Assembly: GCA_030949565.1 (NCBI GenBank)
Contig: JAUZSK010000072.1
Location: 62,001 to 126,000, forward strand
Length of the DNA stretch: 64,000 bases
Direction of reading: 5' to 3'
DNA from: Enterobacterales bacterium
GTDB lineage: Bacteria; Pseudomonadota; Gammaproteobacteria; Enterobacterales; Kangiellaceae
The notes below the pieces were generated by a model that searched no databases, was not told the DNA's origin, and saw nothing but the letters and a program-made list of their open reading frames with translations. Numbering within the stretch: position 1 is the stretch's first letter; each line of letters begins with the position of its first letter. The translations under genes and the position numbers were made by a program. This document shows positions 1 through 9,415 of the stretch, piece by piece.

Positions 1-2
1 GG

Positions 3-905
3 CTATTGATTTGAAACCCCGTGAGGTACATGGCCTGTCGCTACATGTTCAACCGCAGCGTCACAATGACTGGTTTGATCGTCAAAAAAGACATCGGCTT
101 CAAACGATTTAAGAAACTCAGCCTTTTGCATTCCTCCCAAAAATAAGGCTTCATCGATACGGATATTCCACTGTCGCAAGGTTTTTATCACTCTTTCATG
201 GGCGGGCGCCGAGCGCGCTGTAACCAACGCCGTACGAATTGGGCAATGATCGCCTGCATAATCGCTTTGTAAGCGATGAAGTGCAGCTAAAAACGTCTTA
301 AAAGGCCCTCCAGCCAAGGGTTTATCGGCTGAATCGACCTCATTTTGAGTAAATGCTTCTAAACCATCACTTTTATAGATTTTCTCCGCTTCATCTGAAA
401 ATATGACCGCATCACCATCAAAAGCAATACGAACTTCTTCATCGGATGAGGAATAATCACCACTTTTAGGTAATATCGTCGCTGCCGCAAAACCATCATT
501 TAAAGCCGCTTTGACGTCATCGACATCAGTTGATAGAAATAAATGGCTAGAGAAAGCTGACACGTAACTGTAGGGGCTTCTACCACTAGTGAAAGCGGCA
601 CGAGAAATATCCAACTGATAGTGACGGATTGAATTAAAGATTCTAAGCCCGGTATCCGCACTATTTCTAGATAAAAGAACCACTTCAACTACGGGGGTCT
701 CTGGAGCGCGTTTATTTAACGCTAGTAGCTTTTTAACCAAGATAAAGGCTGGCCCCGGCTGTAGCAGTTTTTCCTCGTTATCAATCTGATATTTCGAATA
801 GGCAGCCACACCATCCCTCTCAAAAATCTGATGGCTTTGCTCCAAATTAAACAAAGCGCGAGAGGAGATGGCTACAATTAACTTGTCTCCTAATATTTTT
901 GACAT
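3..905 (-). CDS. 5'-nucleotidase (cytosolic 5'-nucleotidase family, PF06189-like)
   Basis: This 300-residue protein looks like the bacterial 5'-nucleotidase family related to vertebrate cytosolic 5'-nucleotidase 1, which dephosphorylates nucleoside monophosphates. The N-terminal stretch (LIVAISSRALFNLE) followed by a conserved F-E-x-D-G-x-x-A-Y segment near residue 30 is typical. A second half with an A-F-D-G-D-A motif around residue 161 and FFDDQ near residue 274 carries the acidic residues expected of a HAD-like phosphatase core. Its length matches the family (about 300). The stop codon lies at the very edge of the window, so the gene is complete. It is transcribed away from the signalling block and shares no obvious operon with it. 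The substrate is inferred from the family only. Confidence 0.82.
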   Translation of the reverse strand: MSKILGDKLIVAISSRALFNLEQSHQIFERDGVAAYSKYQIDNEEKLLQPGPAFILVKKLLALNKRAPETPVVEVVLLSRNSADTGLRIFNSIRHYQLDISRAAFTSGRSPYSYVSAFSSHLFLSTDVDDVKAALNDGFAAATILPKSGDYSSSDEEVRIAFDGDAVIFSDEAEKIYKSDGLEAFTQNEVDSADKPLAGGPFKTFLAALHRLQSDYAGDHCPIRTALVTARSAPAHERVIKTLRQWNIRIDEALFLGGMQKAEFLKSFEADVFFDDQTSHCDAAVEHVATGHVPHGVSNQ

Positions 906-1276
906 TCATAACCTCGTTCAAAGTAAAATAAAATTCATTAAATCTCAAAAATTCTCTATACTTTTCAATAGTATTAAAAGCAAATTAGCTAAAATGCTGA
1001 GTAAAAATGGGCTCTAATAGCTAGTTGTATCGATATTATCTAACAACTGACGGCCAATAGATACTTGATTAGAGGCTATTTTATGTTTGTTTGCGATTAT
1101 TTAGGCTGTTGCATAAAGATTAATTGGCAAAAATATTCGGCTGATAGAATGCGAGGATTTACCATTAGAAAAATCGGCCGCTAGAACTTAGGACTTAGAT
1201 TACAAGCCTTCACCAACCTAATCACAATGTTTAAGGCTTGACTAACACTTTATGATATTTAAATAGACTATAAAAT
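906..1276. other. intergenic region between divergent genes
   Basis: This AT-rich stretch separates the divergent nucleotidase and receiver-TPR genes and must hold both promoters. I see no RNA gene or long inverted repeat. A 33-codon open frame begins with ATG at 1083, with an AGAGG seven bases upstream, but its translation has no recognisable features, so I do not call it a gene. Confidence 0.5.
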
Positions 1277-2911
1277 ATGATGTTTAATTTAGCAAAAAAG
1301 ACCACCTTGATTGTTGAGGACTTCGCAGAATTTGCACGCTCGGTTAGAGCGATGCTTCAAACCATGGGAGCGACTCAAATCGATATTGTTTATAATGCCG
1401 AAGATGCTATCGAGGCCTGTAAAAATAAAAAATATGATATTATTTTATCTGACTATAATCTGGGTCAAAAAAAAGATGGACAACAATTATTTGAAGAACT
1501 ACAAAAATATGGTTGGCTAAAAAACAACTGTGTTTTTTTACTACTAACCGCTGAAAACACTCAAGCAATGGTGATGGGTGCAGTCGAATATCAACCAGAC
1601 GATTATATATCTAAACCTTTCAATGGTAGCTTATTAAAAAATAGACTGCAAAAAGCCATTAGTAGAAAAGATGCCATACAGCCTATCACTTTAGCTTTAG
1701 CCAATAAAAAATGGCAAAAAGCATTAGATGCCATCGATCCTATAATCAAAGAATACCCAAAATACAAAATGTCGTGTTTAAAATTAAAATATCGCGCCTT
1801 AAAAGGGATTAAAAATTACAACAAAGCATTAGAGTTGGTTACCGAATTGGTTTCAATAAGGCCAATACCCTGGGCCATGGAAGCCGTGGGTGAAATTTAT
1901 TATTTAAAAAATGACCTTCTCAAAGCAATTGAGTTGTTTCGCAATATGACCATGGAGTTTCCTATGGCTTTAGAAGGTTATGATTGGCTTGCAAAAATTC
2001 AAAAACAAGTTGGCCAAACCCATGAGGCACAAGAAACTTTACAGCAAGCATTAAAAAAATCTCCCAAGGCATTACAACGCCAAAAGAATCTTGGTGCATT
2101 AGCCGAAATCAACGATGACTTAGAGACAATGACCAAAGCCTATCGCAACGCCGTAAAATATGGTACCAACTCAGCATTTTCCTCTCCCGATGAATATATA
2201 AAACTAACTTCGGCCATATCCAAACAAATTGAAAAAAATCCAGAAGTCATTCCGGATAAACTAGTTAGGGAAGCTGAATCAGCGTTTGAAAAACTATCTC
2301 GTTCTTTTCCAGAAACACATCTAAATCAAGTGAGAAGCAATGTGGCTCAAGCTGTGTTCTATCAAACTTGCAACAATGAGAGCAAAGCCGATATTTTTCG
2401 TAAAAAATCTACGGCCATTTTAGATAAACTGGATGAGCAAATGAATGCTGACATTAGTCTTGAGTTATCCAGAAACCTTAAACAACTTGGTAGTGATGAA
2501 CAGGCCGAAAAACTAATCAATGAAGCGATCAAACAACATTTAGATGATCCGGAATTTATAAAAAAAGCTTCCGAAATCACCAGTAATCAAGAGCTACTCA
2601 ATCTTTGCAAGACAACCAGTGAACACAATATAAAAGCCATCAGTTATTTCAAATCCGGTAAATTTGAGCAAGCGATCGAATGGTTTGAGAAAGCCCACAA
2701 GCTGTCACCGAGTAATATTAATATCCTACTCAATTATGTTCAGAGTTTATTAAAAAATGCTCAGTCTAAAGATAACGAACCAAAATCAATTAAATTAGCA
2801 GACCAGCTAATAACGAACATGCCGAGACTAGCCTTTACAGATGGCAGATATCAAAGATATTCGGAATTGAGTAGATTGACTCAATTAATGCTTCAAAAAA
2901 TTATTAATTGA
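1277..2911 (+). CDS. response regulator with receiver domain and TPR repeats
   Basis: The 544-residue protein starts with a CheY-like receiver: the acidic pair is E14-D15, the phospho-acceptor is D59 in LSDYNLG, a threonine sits near residue 92 (LLLTAEN) and the lysine near 114 (SKPFN). From about residue 140 to the end it is alpha-helical with TPR-like repeats (for example around 195-260 and 455-500, NIKAISYFKSGKFEQAIEWF). No DNA-binding or enzymatic output domain is visible, so output is probably protein-protein interaction. It lies 43 bases before a small histidine kinase-like gene and 0.8 kb before a close paralogue, which suggests one signalling module. The ATG at 1277 is followed at once by a second ATG, and either may be used. 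The cognate process is unknown; nearby PilZ and STAS/PP2C genes hint at surface or stress signalling. Confidence 0.85.
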   Translation: MMFNLAKKTTLIVEDFAEFARSVRAMLQTMGATQIDIVYNAEDAIEACKNKKYDIILSDYNLGQKKDGQQLFEELQKYGWLKNNCVFLLLTAENTQAMVMGAVEYQPDDYISKPFNGSLLKNRLQKAISRKDAIQPITLALANKKWQKALDAIDPIIKEYPKYKMSCLKLKYRALKGIKNYNKALELVTELVSIRPIPWAMEAVGEIYYLKNDLLKAIELFRNMTMEFPMALEGYDWLAKIQKQVGQTHEAQETLQQALKKSPKALQRQKNLGALAEINDDLETMTKAYRNAVKYGTNSAFSSPDEYIKLTSAISKQIEKNPEVIPDKLVREAESAFEKLSRSFPETHLNQVRSNVAQAVFYQTCNNESKADIFRKKSTAILDKLDEQMNADISLELSRNLKQLGSDEQAEKLINEAIKQHLDDPEFIKKASEITSNQELLNLCKTTSEHNIKAISYFKSGKFEQAIEWFEKAHKLSPSNINILLNYVQSLLKNAQSKDNEPKSIKLADQLITNMPRLAFTDGRYQRYSELSRLTQLMLQKIIN

Positions 2912-2954
2912 GTTAAATGAATATTCAATTAAATAAATATAAGGTCTTTTACAA

Positions 2955-3647
2955 ATGAAGGATGACAATCAAAGTATTTTCAATCTAGTATTAGCATCAA
3001 CCGTGCATGATATGAAAAATTCTTTAGGTATGTTAGGCGAATCTCTAAATTCTATTTTTGAACAGTTCGAAAATAAAATATTAGAACCTAAAGTACGCGA
3101 CCATTACGGCGCAGTGCAATACGAATCAGCTCGAGTTAACAACCTTCTAATGCAGCTTTTAGCGCTATATAAGCTAGAAAATGAACAGCTCCCGTTTAAC
3201 CCTAATTATTATAACCTTGGCGATTTTTTAGAAGAACAATCCTGTAAATTTATACCGCTGATGAAAGCCAAAGGAATAAATTATCAAATTAAGGTGGCAG
3301 AAGATTTAGAGGCTGTATTTGATGATAACCTTATGGCTACAGTATTAGAAAATATTATAGGTAATGCGATTCGCTATACAAAATCACAAATCCATATTAG
3401 TTGTAGTTTTGACCGTTTGCTGACCATTCAGATTGCTGATGACGGCCCTGGCTATCCTAAGCAAATGATCGAACTAGCAGGCGACTATATTCAGGGTATC
3501 GACCAATCAACTGGCAGCACAGGACTCGGCCTTGTTTTTGCCAAAAAGATAGCTGAATTGCACTCTCATAAAGATGTTAAGGGTAATATTACGCTTAGCA
3601 ACGGCGGTGAACTTGGTGGAGGAATATTTGAAATTAAGATTCCTTAG
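2955..3647 (+). CDS. small soluble histidine kinase-like ATPase
   Basis: This 230-residue protein has the minimal transmitter core and no sensor or membrane segment. A histidine box lies at the extreme N terminus (TVHDMKN, H18). The N box is around 132-141 (ENIIGNAIRYT), the G1 box at 162-166 (DDGPG) and the G2 box at 187-192 (GSTGLGL), so ATP binding is likely intact. It is flanked by two receiver-TPR genes, gaps 43 and 33 bases, all on one strand, so these are probably its phosphorylation partners. Without an input domain it must receive signals from another protein, or sense something through its short N-terminal dimerisation helices. Family-level call is firm; the signal and the direction of phosphate flow are inference. 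Confidence 0.85.
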   Translation: MKDDNQSIFNLVLASTVHDMKNSLGMLGESLNSIFEQFENKILEPKVRDHYGAVQYESARVNNLLMQLLALYKLENEQLPFNPNYYNLGDFLEEQSCKFIPLMKAKGINYQIKVAEDLEAVFDDNLMATVLENIIGNAIRYTKSQIHISCSFDRLLTIQIADDGPGYPKQMIELAGDYIQGIDQSTGSTGLGLVFAKKIAELHSHKDVKGNITLSNGGELGGGIFEIKIP

Positions 3648-3680
3648 CATTGCATCGATTGCAACAGACTATAATTAAAG

Positions 3681-5307
3681 ATGATCCATTATTCTAAACT
3701 CAAAGCGTTAATTGTCGAGGACTTCACTGAATTCGCGCGAGCCGTGAGCACCATGCTAAGAGACATGGGAATTAGTCACACAGATACGGTCACTTCAGCC
3801 GAGGCGGCAATTCAAGCTTGTCGTGAACACAAATACGACATTATATTATCCGACTATAATCTAGGACCACAAAAAGATGGCCAGCAATTGCTAGAAGAAC
3901 TTATCGAATTTAATTTAATCAAACCTAAAACGACTTTTGTGATGGTTACCGCAGAAAAAAATGCCGCGATGGTAATGGCGGCGATTGAGTTTTTACCCGA
4001 TGCTTACGTAACCAAGCCATTTAATCGACATCTATTAAAATCCAAATTAGACAAGGCTATAGCGAAAAAGCAAACCTTGGAACCTATAAAGATAGCAATG
4101 CGAAAATGTCAATGGATGAAGGCAATTGAGCTTTGCGCAAATGTTGCTAATCAGAATCCCAAATATAAGAACACCTGTAATCAGCTAAAAATGAAATGCT
4201 TAATTGCCAATGAACAACTAGATGAGGCAGGGCAATTTATTAAACAATTACAGAAGAAACGCTGTGCGCCGTGGGTGTTACGCAGTCAAGGGATCATCCT
4301 CTATAAACAGCAAGAACTTGACCAATCGATCGAATGTTTTAATCGTCTTATACACGATTATCCTATGTATCTAGAGGGTTATGACTGGTTAGCAAAGATA
4401 CAGCATCAGCTAAACCGGCCTATAGAAGCCCAGAAAACATTACAAAAGGCGGTGTTACGTTCACCAAAGCTCATTAAGAGACAAAAACTTTTAGGTGGTC
4501 TGGCCGAGCAAAACAATGACATAAACTCAATGACTGAAGCCTATCGTCAAGCTGTGAAATACGGCGAACATTCAGTTTTTAGAAGTGCCGAAGAATACGT
4601 TAAATTAACCAAATCAATCGGGCTTCAATTAAAAGGTGATGCCGGTCGCCAACGAAAAACTAATCGACGAGGCTAATACAATTTTCAATAGCATTGAGCA
4701 GGTTTTTAAGGACAATCCTAACATCCAATTTAGAGGAGCCGTTGCTCATGCTGACTTTAGTACCATAATAAAAGACCGTCAGTCCACCGAAAAATATATT
4801 GAAAAAAGCTATCTTCTTTTTAATCAAGTAGAAGAGCACTTGCAACCTTACGAAAGCTTAGAAATCGCAGAATCGTTAAAATCTTTAGGGCTAAACCAAT
4901 TGGCGGAGAGCGTACTTGAAGAAGCCGTAGAACAATATTTCGATGACCCGGTTTTCATTAAGCAGGCCGCGAGGTTAACTAATAATAAGCATCTGATCAA
5001 AAATGCTAGCAAAGCCAATCAACTCAATAATTTAGCTGTAGAGGCTTTTAAAGAAAAAGACCTTGAAAAAGCCATAGATAACTTTAATAAAGCTGCCAAA
5101 ATAGCTCCCAACAACGTCAACATCTGCCTAAATCTTTCACAGGCTCTTTTAAAACACTACCAATCAAATGATAAAAATTCAGACCATCTTTATCGGTCTG
5201 AAGAAATCCTCACCGAGATTACACGCCTATCGGTTAACGACCCTCGATATACTCGCTATTCTGAGTTAACACGGTTAAATCAACTGATGATTCAAAAATT
5301 ACATTAA
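3681..5307 (+). pseudogene. response regulator with receiver domain and TPR repeats (second copy, frameshifted)
   Basis: This is a paralogue of the receiver-TPR gene at 1277. The receiver has E-D (IVEDF), the phospho-acceptor Asp in LSDYNLG, T in VTAEK and K in TKPFN. The helical TPR part aligns along its whole length with the first copy, including the shared C-terminal RYSEL-TRLNQLM-QK motif. The frame breaks near 4631-4640: frame one ends at 4676, while the rest reads on in the +1 frame from a GTG/ATG at 4636/4639. Removing one A from the AAAA run at 4631-4634 restores a continuous reading (QLK-VMPVANEKLIDEA) that matches the paralogue at the same point. I read it as one gene with a one-base insertion, either an assembly error or a real inactivation. 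If real, the product would be a receiver with half of its TPR region. Confidence 0.8.
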
Positions 5308-5422
5308 GCAAAAATATTCTTAACTGTCATTACCCTAATGTCTTGTAAAACATAGCAGTCTTCGACACATGGTCTATACTTAAAAACAACTTTAATATTT
5401 TTAACAGATTTTTTAATTATCT

Positions 5423-6192
5423 ATGGAATCACTTTCAACTTTGCTTATAATGGCGTTTGTAATCATTGCCAGCGTTGTCGGGATATCCGTCATACAGCGG
5501 CGAGAGCAGGTAAAAGCTAAACTAGCTGAACAAATATCGAAACTTCGCTTTCGCGCCAATGAAGCGGATCGCATCCTTGAAAATTTTGCGAATATACCTA
5601 TCGGTGCTGAGTCTAGGGAAATATTACTTAAATTTATCCAACTAAACCTTTCAAAAATCCAGAAATTGTCACCCAACAACCAAGCAATCAACGCTAATAT
5701 AGCCAGTATAAATCAAAAGCTTCAAGCACCAAGCCTAAAGATTGACCAATCAAGATTAGTCATACCAAAAAACAATGAGCAACTTAAATTATTAATTAAA
5801 AACCTCAATCAATTAGCGAGCTACTTGCAAAAATTTCAGTCGATAACAAAACTAAATCAAAAGATTCCTTTAGCCGTTAATAAGATTTCTTTTTTTGATT
5901 GTTGAAGCAAAATTTGTGCTTATATACAACAAGGAAAAAATCATTATTCGAACACAATTACGTCAATGCTCAACAAAACTTTCAAATTGCACACAAGATG
6001 CTTAATAATGTAACCAAGAAGAATTCGAGTCTATTACAACTAGAAAAAGAACTGAAAGAGTTGACCAATCAACCGGTACATAAAAGCATTCAAAAAAACC
6101 TTAACCTTGACACTATTACCCCCCCCCTTGAAAACAAACCAGAACCAAAAAATACAGAAACCGATGTCTTCGGACCTAAGAAAAAATGGTAG
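5423..6192 (+). pseudogene. hypothetical membrane-anchored coiled-coil protein (frameshifted)
   Basis: I do not recognise this family. The N terminus is a single hydrophobic segment (residues about 6-24, LLIMAFVIIASVVGISVI) followed by a basic stop-transfer stretch. The rest is a long, charged, probably coiled-coil or helical region, ending in a Pro/Glu/Lys-rich tail. The first frame stops at 5905, and a second frame covers 5899-6192 with the same helical character. Adding one base in the TTG around 5899-5903 (for example a G, giving FDCWKQNLC) makes one 257-codon gene, so the break resembles a homopolymer error. It follows the two receiver-TPR genes on the same strand and could be part of that module. 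It converges on the STAS gene. Confidence 0.6.
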
Positions 6193-6202
6193 ATGATAGT
6201 GT

Positions 6203-6685
6203 TTAACCGCAACTAGCGGCTTGTGTTATATCAGTAAAATAGTGGTGATTGGCATCTGATATTTCAGCTAAACTCTTATGAGCATCAATAACAAATTCCA
6301 AGACCTCTTCTTCACTTTTACTGACATCAGCTAATTCTACAAAATCAAGATCATTTTCATCTTTTGGTTTTGAAATTATATTAAATACTTGGTCAAAACA
6401 AACTCTCTTAAGAACGTGAGCAAGTTCACCATGACGTATAAAGATAGTCGGTTTTTTATTGGTACTATTCTTAAATTCAATCGATAACCGCGCAAGCAGG
6501 CCTAGAGCGGTACTATCGAGCATTTCCGCTTGTTCAAGATCAATAGCAATATCAAACTCTTCTTTTTTAGAAAACAATTTATCGATATAGCATTCTAGAC
6601 CGCCACATTGAGAATAACGAATGACACCAAGAAAACGAATGTATTCAAGAGAATCAACTCTAGCTGTTAATATATTTCCGCTCAT
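6203..6685 (-). CDS. STAS-domain protein, anti-sigma factor antagonist-like
   Basis: The 160-residue protein has a SpoIIAA-type STAS fold: an N-terminal beta strand pair, the segment FDIAIDLEQAEMLDSTALGLLARL (split as FDIAIDL and DSTALG) and a following helix. The serine in DSTALG (S58) is in the position phosphorylated by anti-sigma kinases and dephosphorylated by PP2C phosphatases. An acidic extension of some 45 residues follows the STAS core. Its start lies four bases after the stop of the receiver-PP2C gene, so the two are surely cotranscribed and form a partner-switch pair like RssB-RssC or HsbR-HsbA in pseudomonads. The kinase/anti-sigma partner is not in this window unless the HATPase at 2955 plays that part, which is speculation. 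Confidence 0.85.
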   Translation of the reverse strand: MSGNILTARVDSLEYIRFLGVIRYSQCGGLECYIDKLFSKKEEFDIAIDLEQAEMLDSTALGLLARLSIEFKNSTNKKPTIFIRHGELAHVLKRVCFDQVFNIISKPKDENDLDFVELADVSKSEEEVLEFVIDAHKSLAEISDANHHYFTDITQAASCG

Positions 6686-6689
6686 GATT

Positions 6690-7901
6690 TTATTCCTTTT
6701 CCACTATAAATACAGTGACATCATCTGGAGGGTTTTTCTTTTGGTACTGTTTGACCGGAGCCAGTAAAGTAGATAGTTCAATTGGTTGTTGATTTATAAA
6801 TTCGAGTAAAAACTGTTCGCTGGCAGGTTTTCCTGATGCTTCATTGGGAATAGTTTCCAACCAACCGTCTGAAACCATCAATAATTGAAATTGACTATCG
6901 ATATTTAATTGTTGACTTTTAAAACTCGCCCACTCAAAAAGCCCTAAAGGAAATCCGTCATCTTTTAGTAATTGGATACCACTTTTGGCTAGCAAAATTG
7001 GTGCAGGATATTGTCCCGCAACACAATAACGAAGCGTATTATCCTCGCTGTCTATCACGCCATAGAAAAGCGTAATATGTTTACCAAGATTAGCATTTAT
7101 AAACTCATTATTTAAATAATCCATCAACTGCTCGGGATTGATAATTATCTCATCGGAGCCCGTCTTAAAATTTCGTAGCGGTTGATTAAACAAACTTTTA
7201 AGCATCATAGTAACAAAAGCTGCGGCAGAACCATGCCCAGAAACGTCGGCAATATAAAACCCTAGATAGCGAGAAGAAATCTCAAAATAATCAATAAAAT
7301 CCCCGCTGAGATTGAGTGATGGTATTATGATATGTTGGAAATGAAAACCTTTAAGGTAGCTTTCTTTGGGAGGCAATAGTTGCATTTGAGCCTGACGCCC
7401 CGCTTCCTGATCTTTTTGCAACAAATCTAAATTTTTAGCCAATTCATGATTTGCGGTTTCAAGTTCATCTTTATAAACCTGGTTCTCTACTTCTAGATGG
7501 GTTCGATGAAGAGCATTTTTCACGGCATTTTCTAAAACGGCCATATCATTGATTGGTTTAACCAAATAATCCAAGGCTCCAAAGCGTAAAGCTTCTACGA
7601 CATCATGAATTTGCCCTACACCAGATATAATAATGACAGGAGTATCAGGCGAAAGCTCACTTAGCTCCTTTAGCAATGTCATGCCGTCCATTTCAGGCAT
7701 TCTCAGGTCACATAGCACAAGATCAGGGTTAAACTCACAGAACAGCACTACGCCCTGCTGCCCATCTTCTGCTTGAATTACCTTAAAACCACTATCTTCA
7801 AGGTAAATAGCCATGCTCTCCCTGACAAGTTGCTCGTCATCGATAACTAAGATGGTTTTACTAGCGAGAGATGGATCTAGCGGAGAGTGAGCTTTTTCCA
7901 T
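6690..7901 (-). CDS. response regulator with PP2C/SpoIIE-type phosphatase output (RssB/RsbU-like)
   Basis: The 403-residue protein has a receiver at about residues 15-130 (acidic D21-D22, phospho-acceptor D65 in CDLRMPEMDG, K near 117 in VKPI), a coiled-coil linker at 135-185 and a SpoIIE/PP2C domain to the end. Metal-binding PP2C motifs are present: SGDFID, ADVSGHG and PDDVTVF. The phosphatase is therefore probably active, unlike the degenerate domain of enterobacterial RssB. It is transcribed ahead of the STAS gene, whose DSTALG serine is the likely substrate. In the family, such pairs control an alternative sigma factor or an anti-sigma factor; which one applies here cannot be read from the sequence. 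Confidence 0.88.
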   Translation of the reverse strand: MEKAHSPLDPSLASKTILVIDDEQLVRESMAIYLEDSGFKVIQAEDGQQGVVLFCEFNPDLVLCDLRMPEMDGMTLLKELSELSPDTPVIIISGVGQIHDVVEALRFGALDYLVKPINDMAVLENAVKNALHRTHLEVENQVYKDELETANHELAKNLDLLQKDQEAGRQAQMQLLPPKESYLKGFHFQHIIIPSLNLSGDFIDYFEISSRYLGFYIADVSGHGSAAAFVTMMLKSLFNQPLRNFKTGSDEIIINPEQLMDYLNNEFINANLGKHITLFYGVIDSEDNTLRYCVAGQYPAPILLAKSGIQLLKDDGFPLGLFEWASFKSQQLNIDSQFQLLMVSDGWLETIPNEASGKPASEQFLLEFINQQPIELSTLLAPVKQYQKKNPPDDVTVFIVEKE

Positions 7902-8086
7902 TATATTACGACACTACCTTGGATTTCACATAATTTTAACAGCATAGGATACTACGCAAATAAATCTAAGCAACTGTTTTATGCTTATTTTGATTGACCA
8001 ATTCTCATTTATTTCCTAATATTAGTCTTAGTAAGTCATTTTGGTTGCATTTCAATCGATAATTCGCATTATTTTAGGGGTAAGAC

Positions 8087-8392
8087 ATGGCGTCAATAGG
8101 TAGTGATTATGATGAAAAACGAAACTTCATTCGGATGTTTGTTAACGCTAACGTTCGTATAATCGATCCCGCTACGGGAAAAGAATATGAAGGGCAAGGA
8201 AAAAATCTCAGCGGTGATGGTGCTATGTTTACCTCTAAACAGTCCTTTAACGTCAACCAGAAACTAAACCTTCAGATAAGTTCTGAACTCAGCAAACTAG
8301 CCTCACTCAACGCTGATTTTGAAGTTAAAAGGGTACAAAAACTAGACAACGGTGACTATGAGGTTGGCGGAACGATGTTAGATGTAAAATAA
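8087..8392 (+). CDS. PilZ domain protein
   Basis: At 101 residues this is a stand-alone PilZ domain. It has the c-di-GMP-binding arginine region (EKRNFIR, residues 10-16) and the second motif in NLSGDGAMF (residues 43-51), close to the usual D/N-x-S-x-x-G. This predicts binding of c-di-GMP and signalling to a partner protein. A GGGG-containing purine stretch (TTAGGGG) lies about eight bases before the ATG. It is divergent from the receiver-PP2C gene and convergent with mlaA. It is not the PilZ of pilus assembly, which is usually longer in context and sits elsewhere, so I leave the symbol empty. Confidence 0.85.
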   Translation: MASIGSDYDEKRNFIRMFVNANVRIIDPATGKEYEGQGKNLSGDGAMFTSKQSFNVNQKLNLQISSELSKLASLNADFEVKRVQKLDNGDYEVGGTMLDVK

Positions 8393-8408
8393 CTACTCAA
8401 AGAATAAT

Positions 8409-8487
8409 GTAAAGTATCCTCGGCCATGTCATGGGTTCTTTACAATGAGTAATGATATGCACTGTGAGCTGAATTAAAACTCACAGT
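8409..8487. repeat. inverted repeats between convergent genes
   Basis: Two stem-loops lie between the convergent PilZ gene and mlaA. One has TGTAAAG/CTTTACA arms with a nested CCATG-TC-ATGG. The second has perfect 8-bp arms ACTGTGAG/CTCACAGT spanning the mlaA stop codon. Neither is followed by a run of T, so they are weak candidates for terminators and may instead protect the 3' ends. Confidence 0.35.
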
Positions 8488-9245
8488 CCTCTTCATCCTC
8501 TTCTTCACAACCAAAATCATCATCCAAAGGGATATCGCCATCATAAACTTTGTATTTCCGATTTTGTAAGTAAACATCACGTACAAACGCATATTCATCC
8601 GTAGCCGATTCTAACTGGCCCTCAATTGCAATAAGCCCTGCTCGCTTGTCAACCAACTCCACGACTTTTGTTTGGTTTCTTGTTGGTATATGCCTAATTT
8701 GATTAAGTGGGTCAAGGTAAGAATTAGCTGGATAGGCCACTGAATCTCTCAGTGTTGATGGTCCTAATAGAGGTAACATGATATAGGGCCCCTTTTCAAT
8801 CCCCCAAACGGCTAAAGTCTGGCCAAAATCTTCGTCATGCTTTTCAAGACCTATGCTTGAAGCCGGATCCATTAGACCCCCAATACCAAGCGTAGTATTA
8901 ATAACAAATCTGGCTAGATCAGAGGCTGAATGAGCTATTTTTACCCTGCAGTAAATTATTCGCAGAATTAGGTATATCTAAAAGATTAGAAAATAAATTA
9001 CTAATACCTGATTCGACAAAGTCGGGCGTTATCGCTTTGTATCCCAAGGTCATCGGTTTCGCAATGGCCTTATCAATTCCCTTATTCAAGGCATAAACCT
9101 TTCTATTCCATTTTTCCCAAGGATCTGGATTATTCGAGCTAGTCGATGCGCACCCACTAACCATTACAGTTAGAAGCAATAAGCAAAACAGAGATAAATA
9201 CTTTTTAGAATCACTATTAATTATTAAGCCTACTTTTTTCAACAC
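8474..9245 (-). pseudogene. mlaA: MlaA/VacJ outer-membrane lipid asymmetry lipoprotein (frameshifted)
   Basis: MlaA removes mislocalised phospholipids from the outer leaflet of the outer membrane and passes them to the Mla pathway. The N-terminal part has a lipoprotein signal peptide with lipobox VSGC (C32) and the family start (DPWEKWNRKVYALN). The second part carries the typical GPYIMLPLLGPSTLRDS segment and a very acidic C-terminal tail. The first frame stops early at 8919. Shortening the five-T run at 8938-8942 (plus strand) by one base joins both parts into NNLLQGK-IAHSASDLARFVINTTLGIGGLMDP (quoted here in two pieces), the expected family sequence. I treat it as one gene with a one-base insertion. 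No other mla genes are near. Confidence 0.85.
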
Positions 9246-9352
9246 ATTCTCCAGAAATTAGGAACTTTGGTAGCCGTAGCATATTGTGTATACCCAAAAT
9301 CATTGTTGGTTATTAGCGCTAGTTAAGATTATCATTTAGTGAGATTTAAGGC

Positions 9353-9388
9353 AAAAAAAATCAGGCGAAAGGTTAAAACGCCTGATTT
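9353..9388 (-). terminator. rho-independent terminator of the Cys-Gly-Lys repeat gene
   Basis: The perfect 10-bp arms AAATCAGGCG/CGCCTGATTT, separated by 11 bases, are followed in the minus-strand direction by a run of eight T. It sits just beyond the stop codon of the HvfA-like gene and separates it from mlaA. Confidence 0.85.
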
Positions 9389-9415
9389 CATTGACTCAAA
9401 GTTAGCTAGCAGTAG

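Noticed and set aside
1083-1184. 33-codon frame with AGAGG upstream
   Set aside because: No recognisable features, no conservation evidence, and a biased reading in an AT-rich promoter region.
4631-4640. Programmed frameshift in the second receiver-TPR gene
   Set aside because: No classical slippery heptamer for a -1 shift; the needed change is a deletion of one A, and many other genes show the same kind of break.
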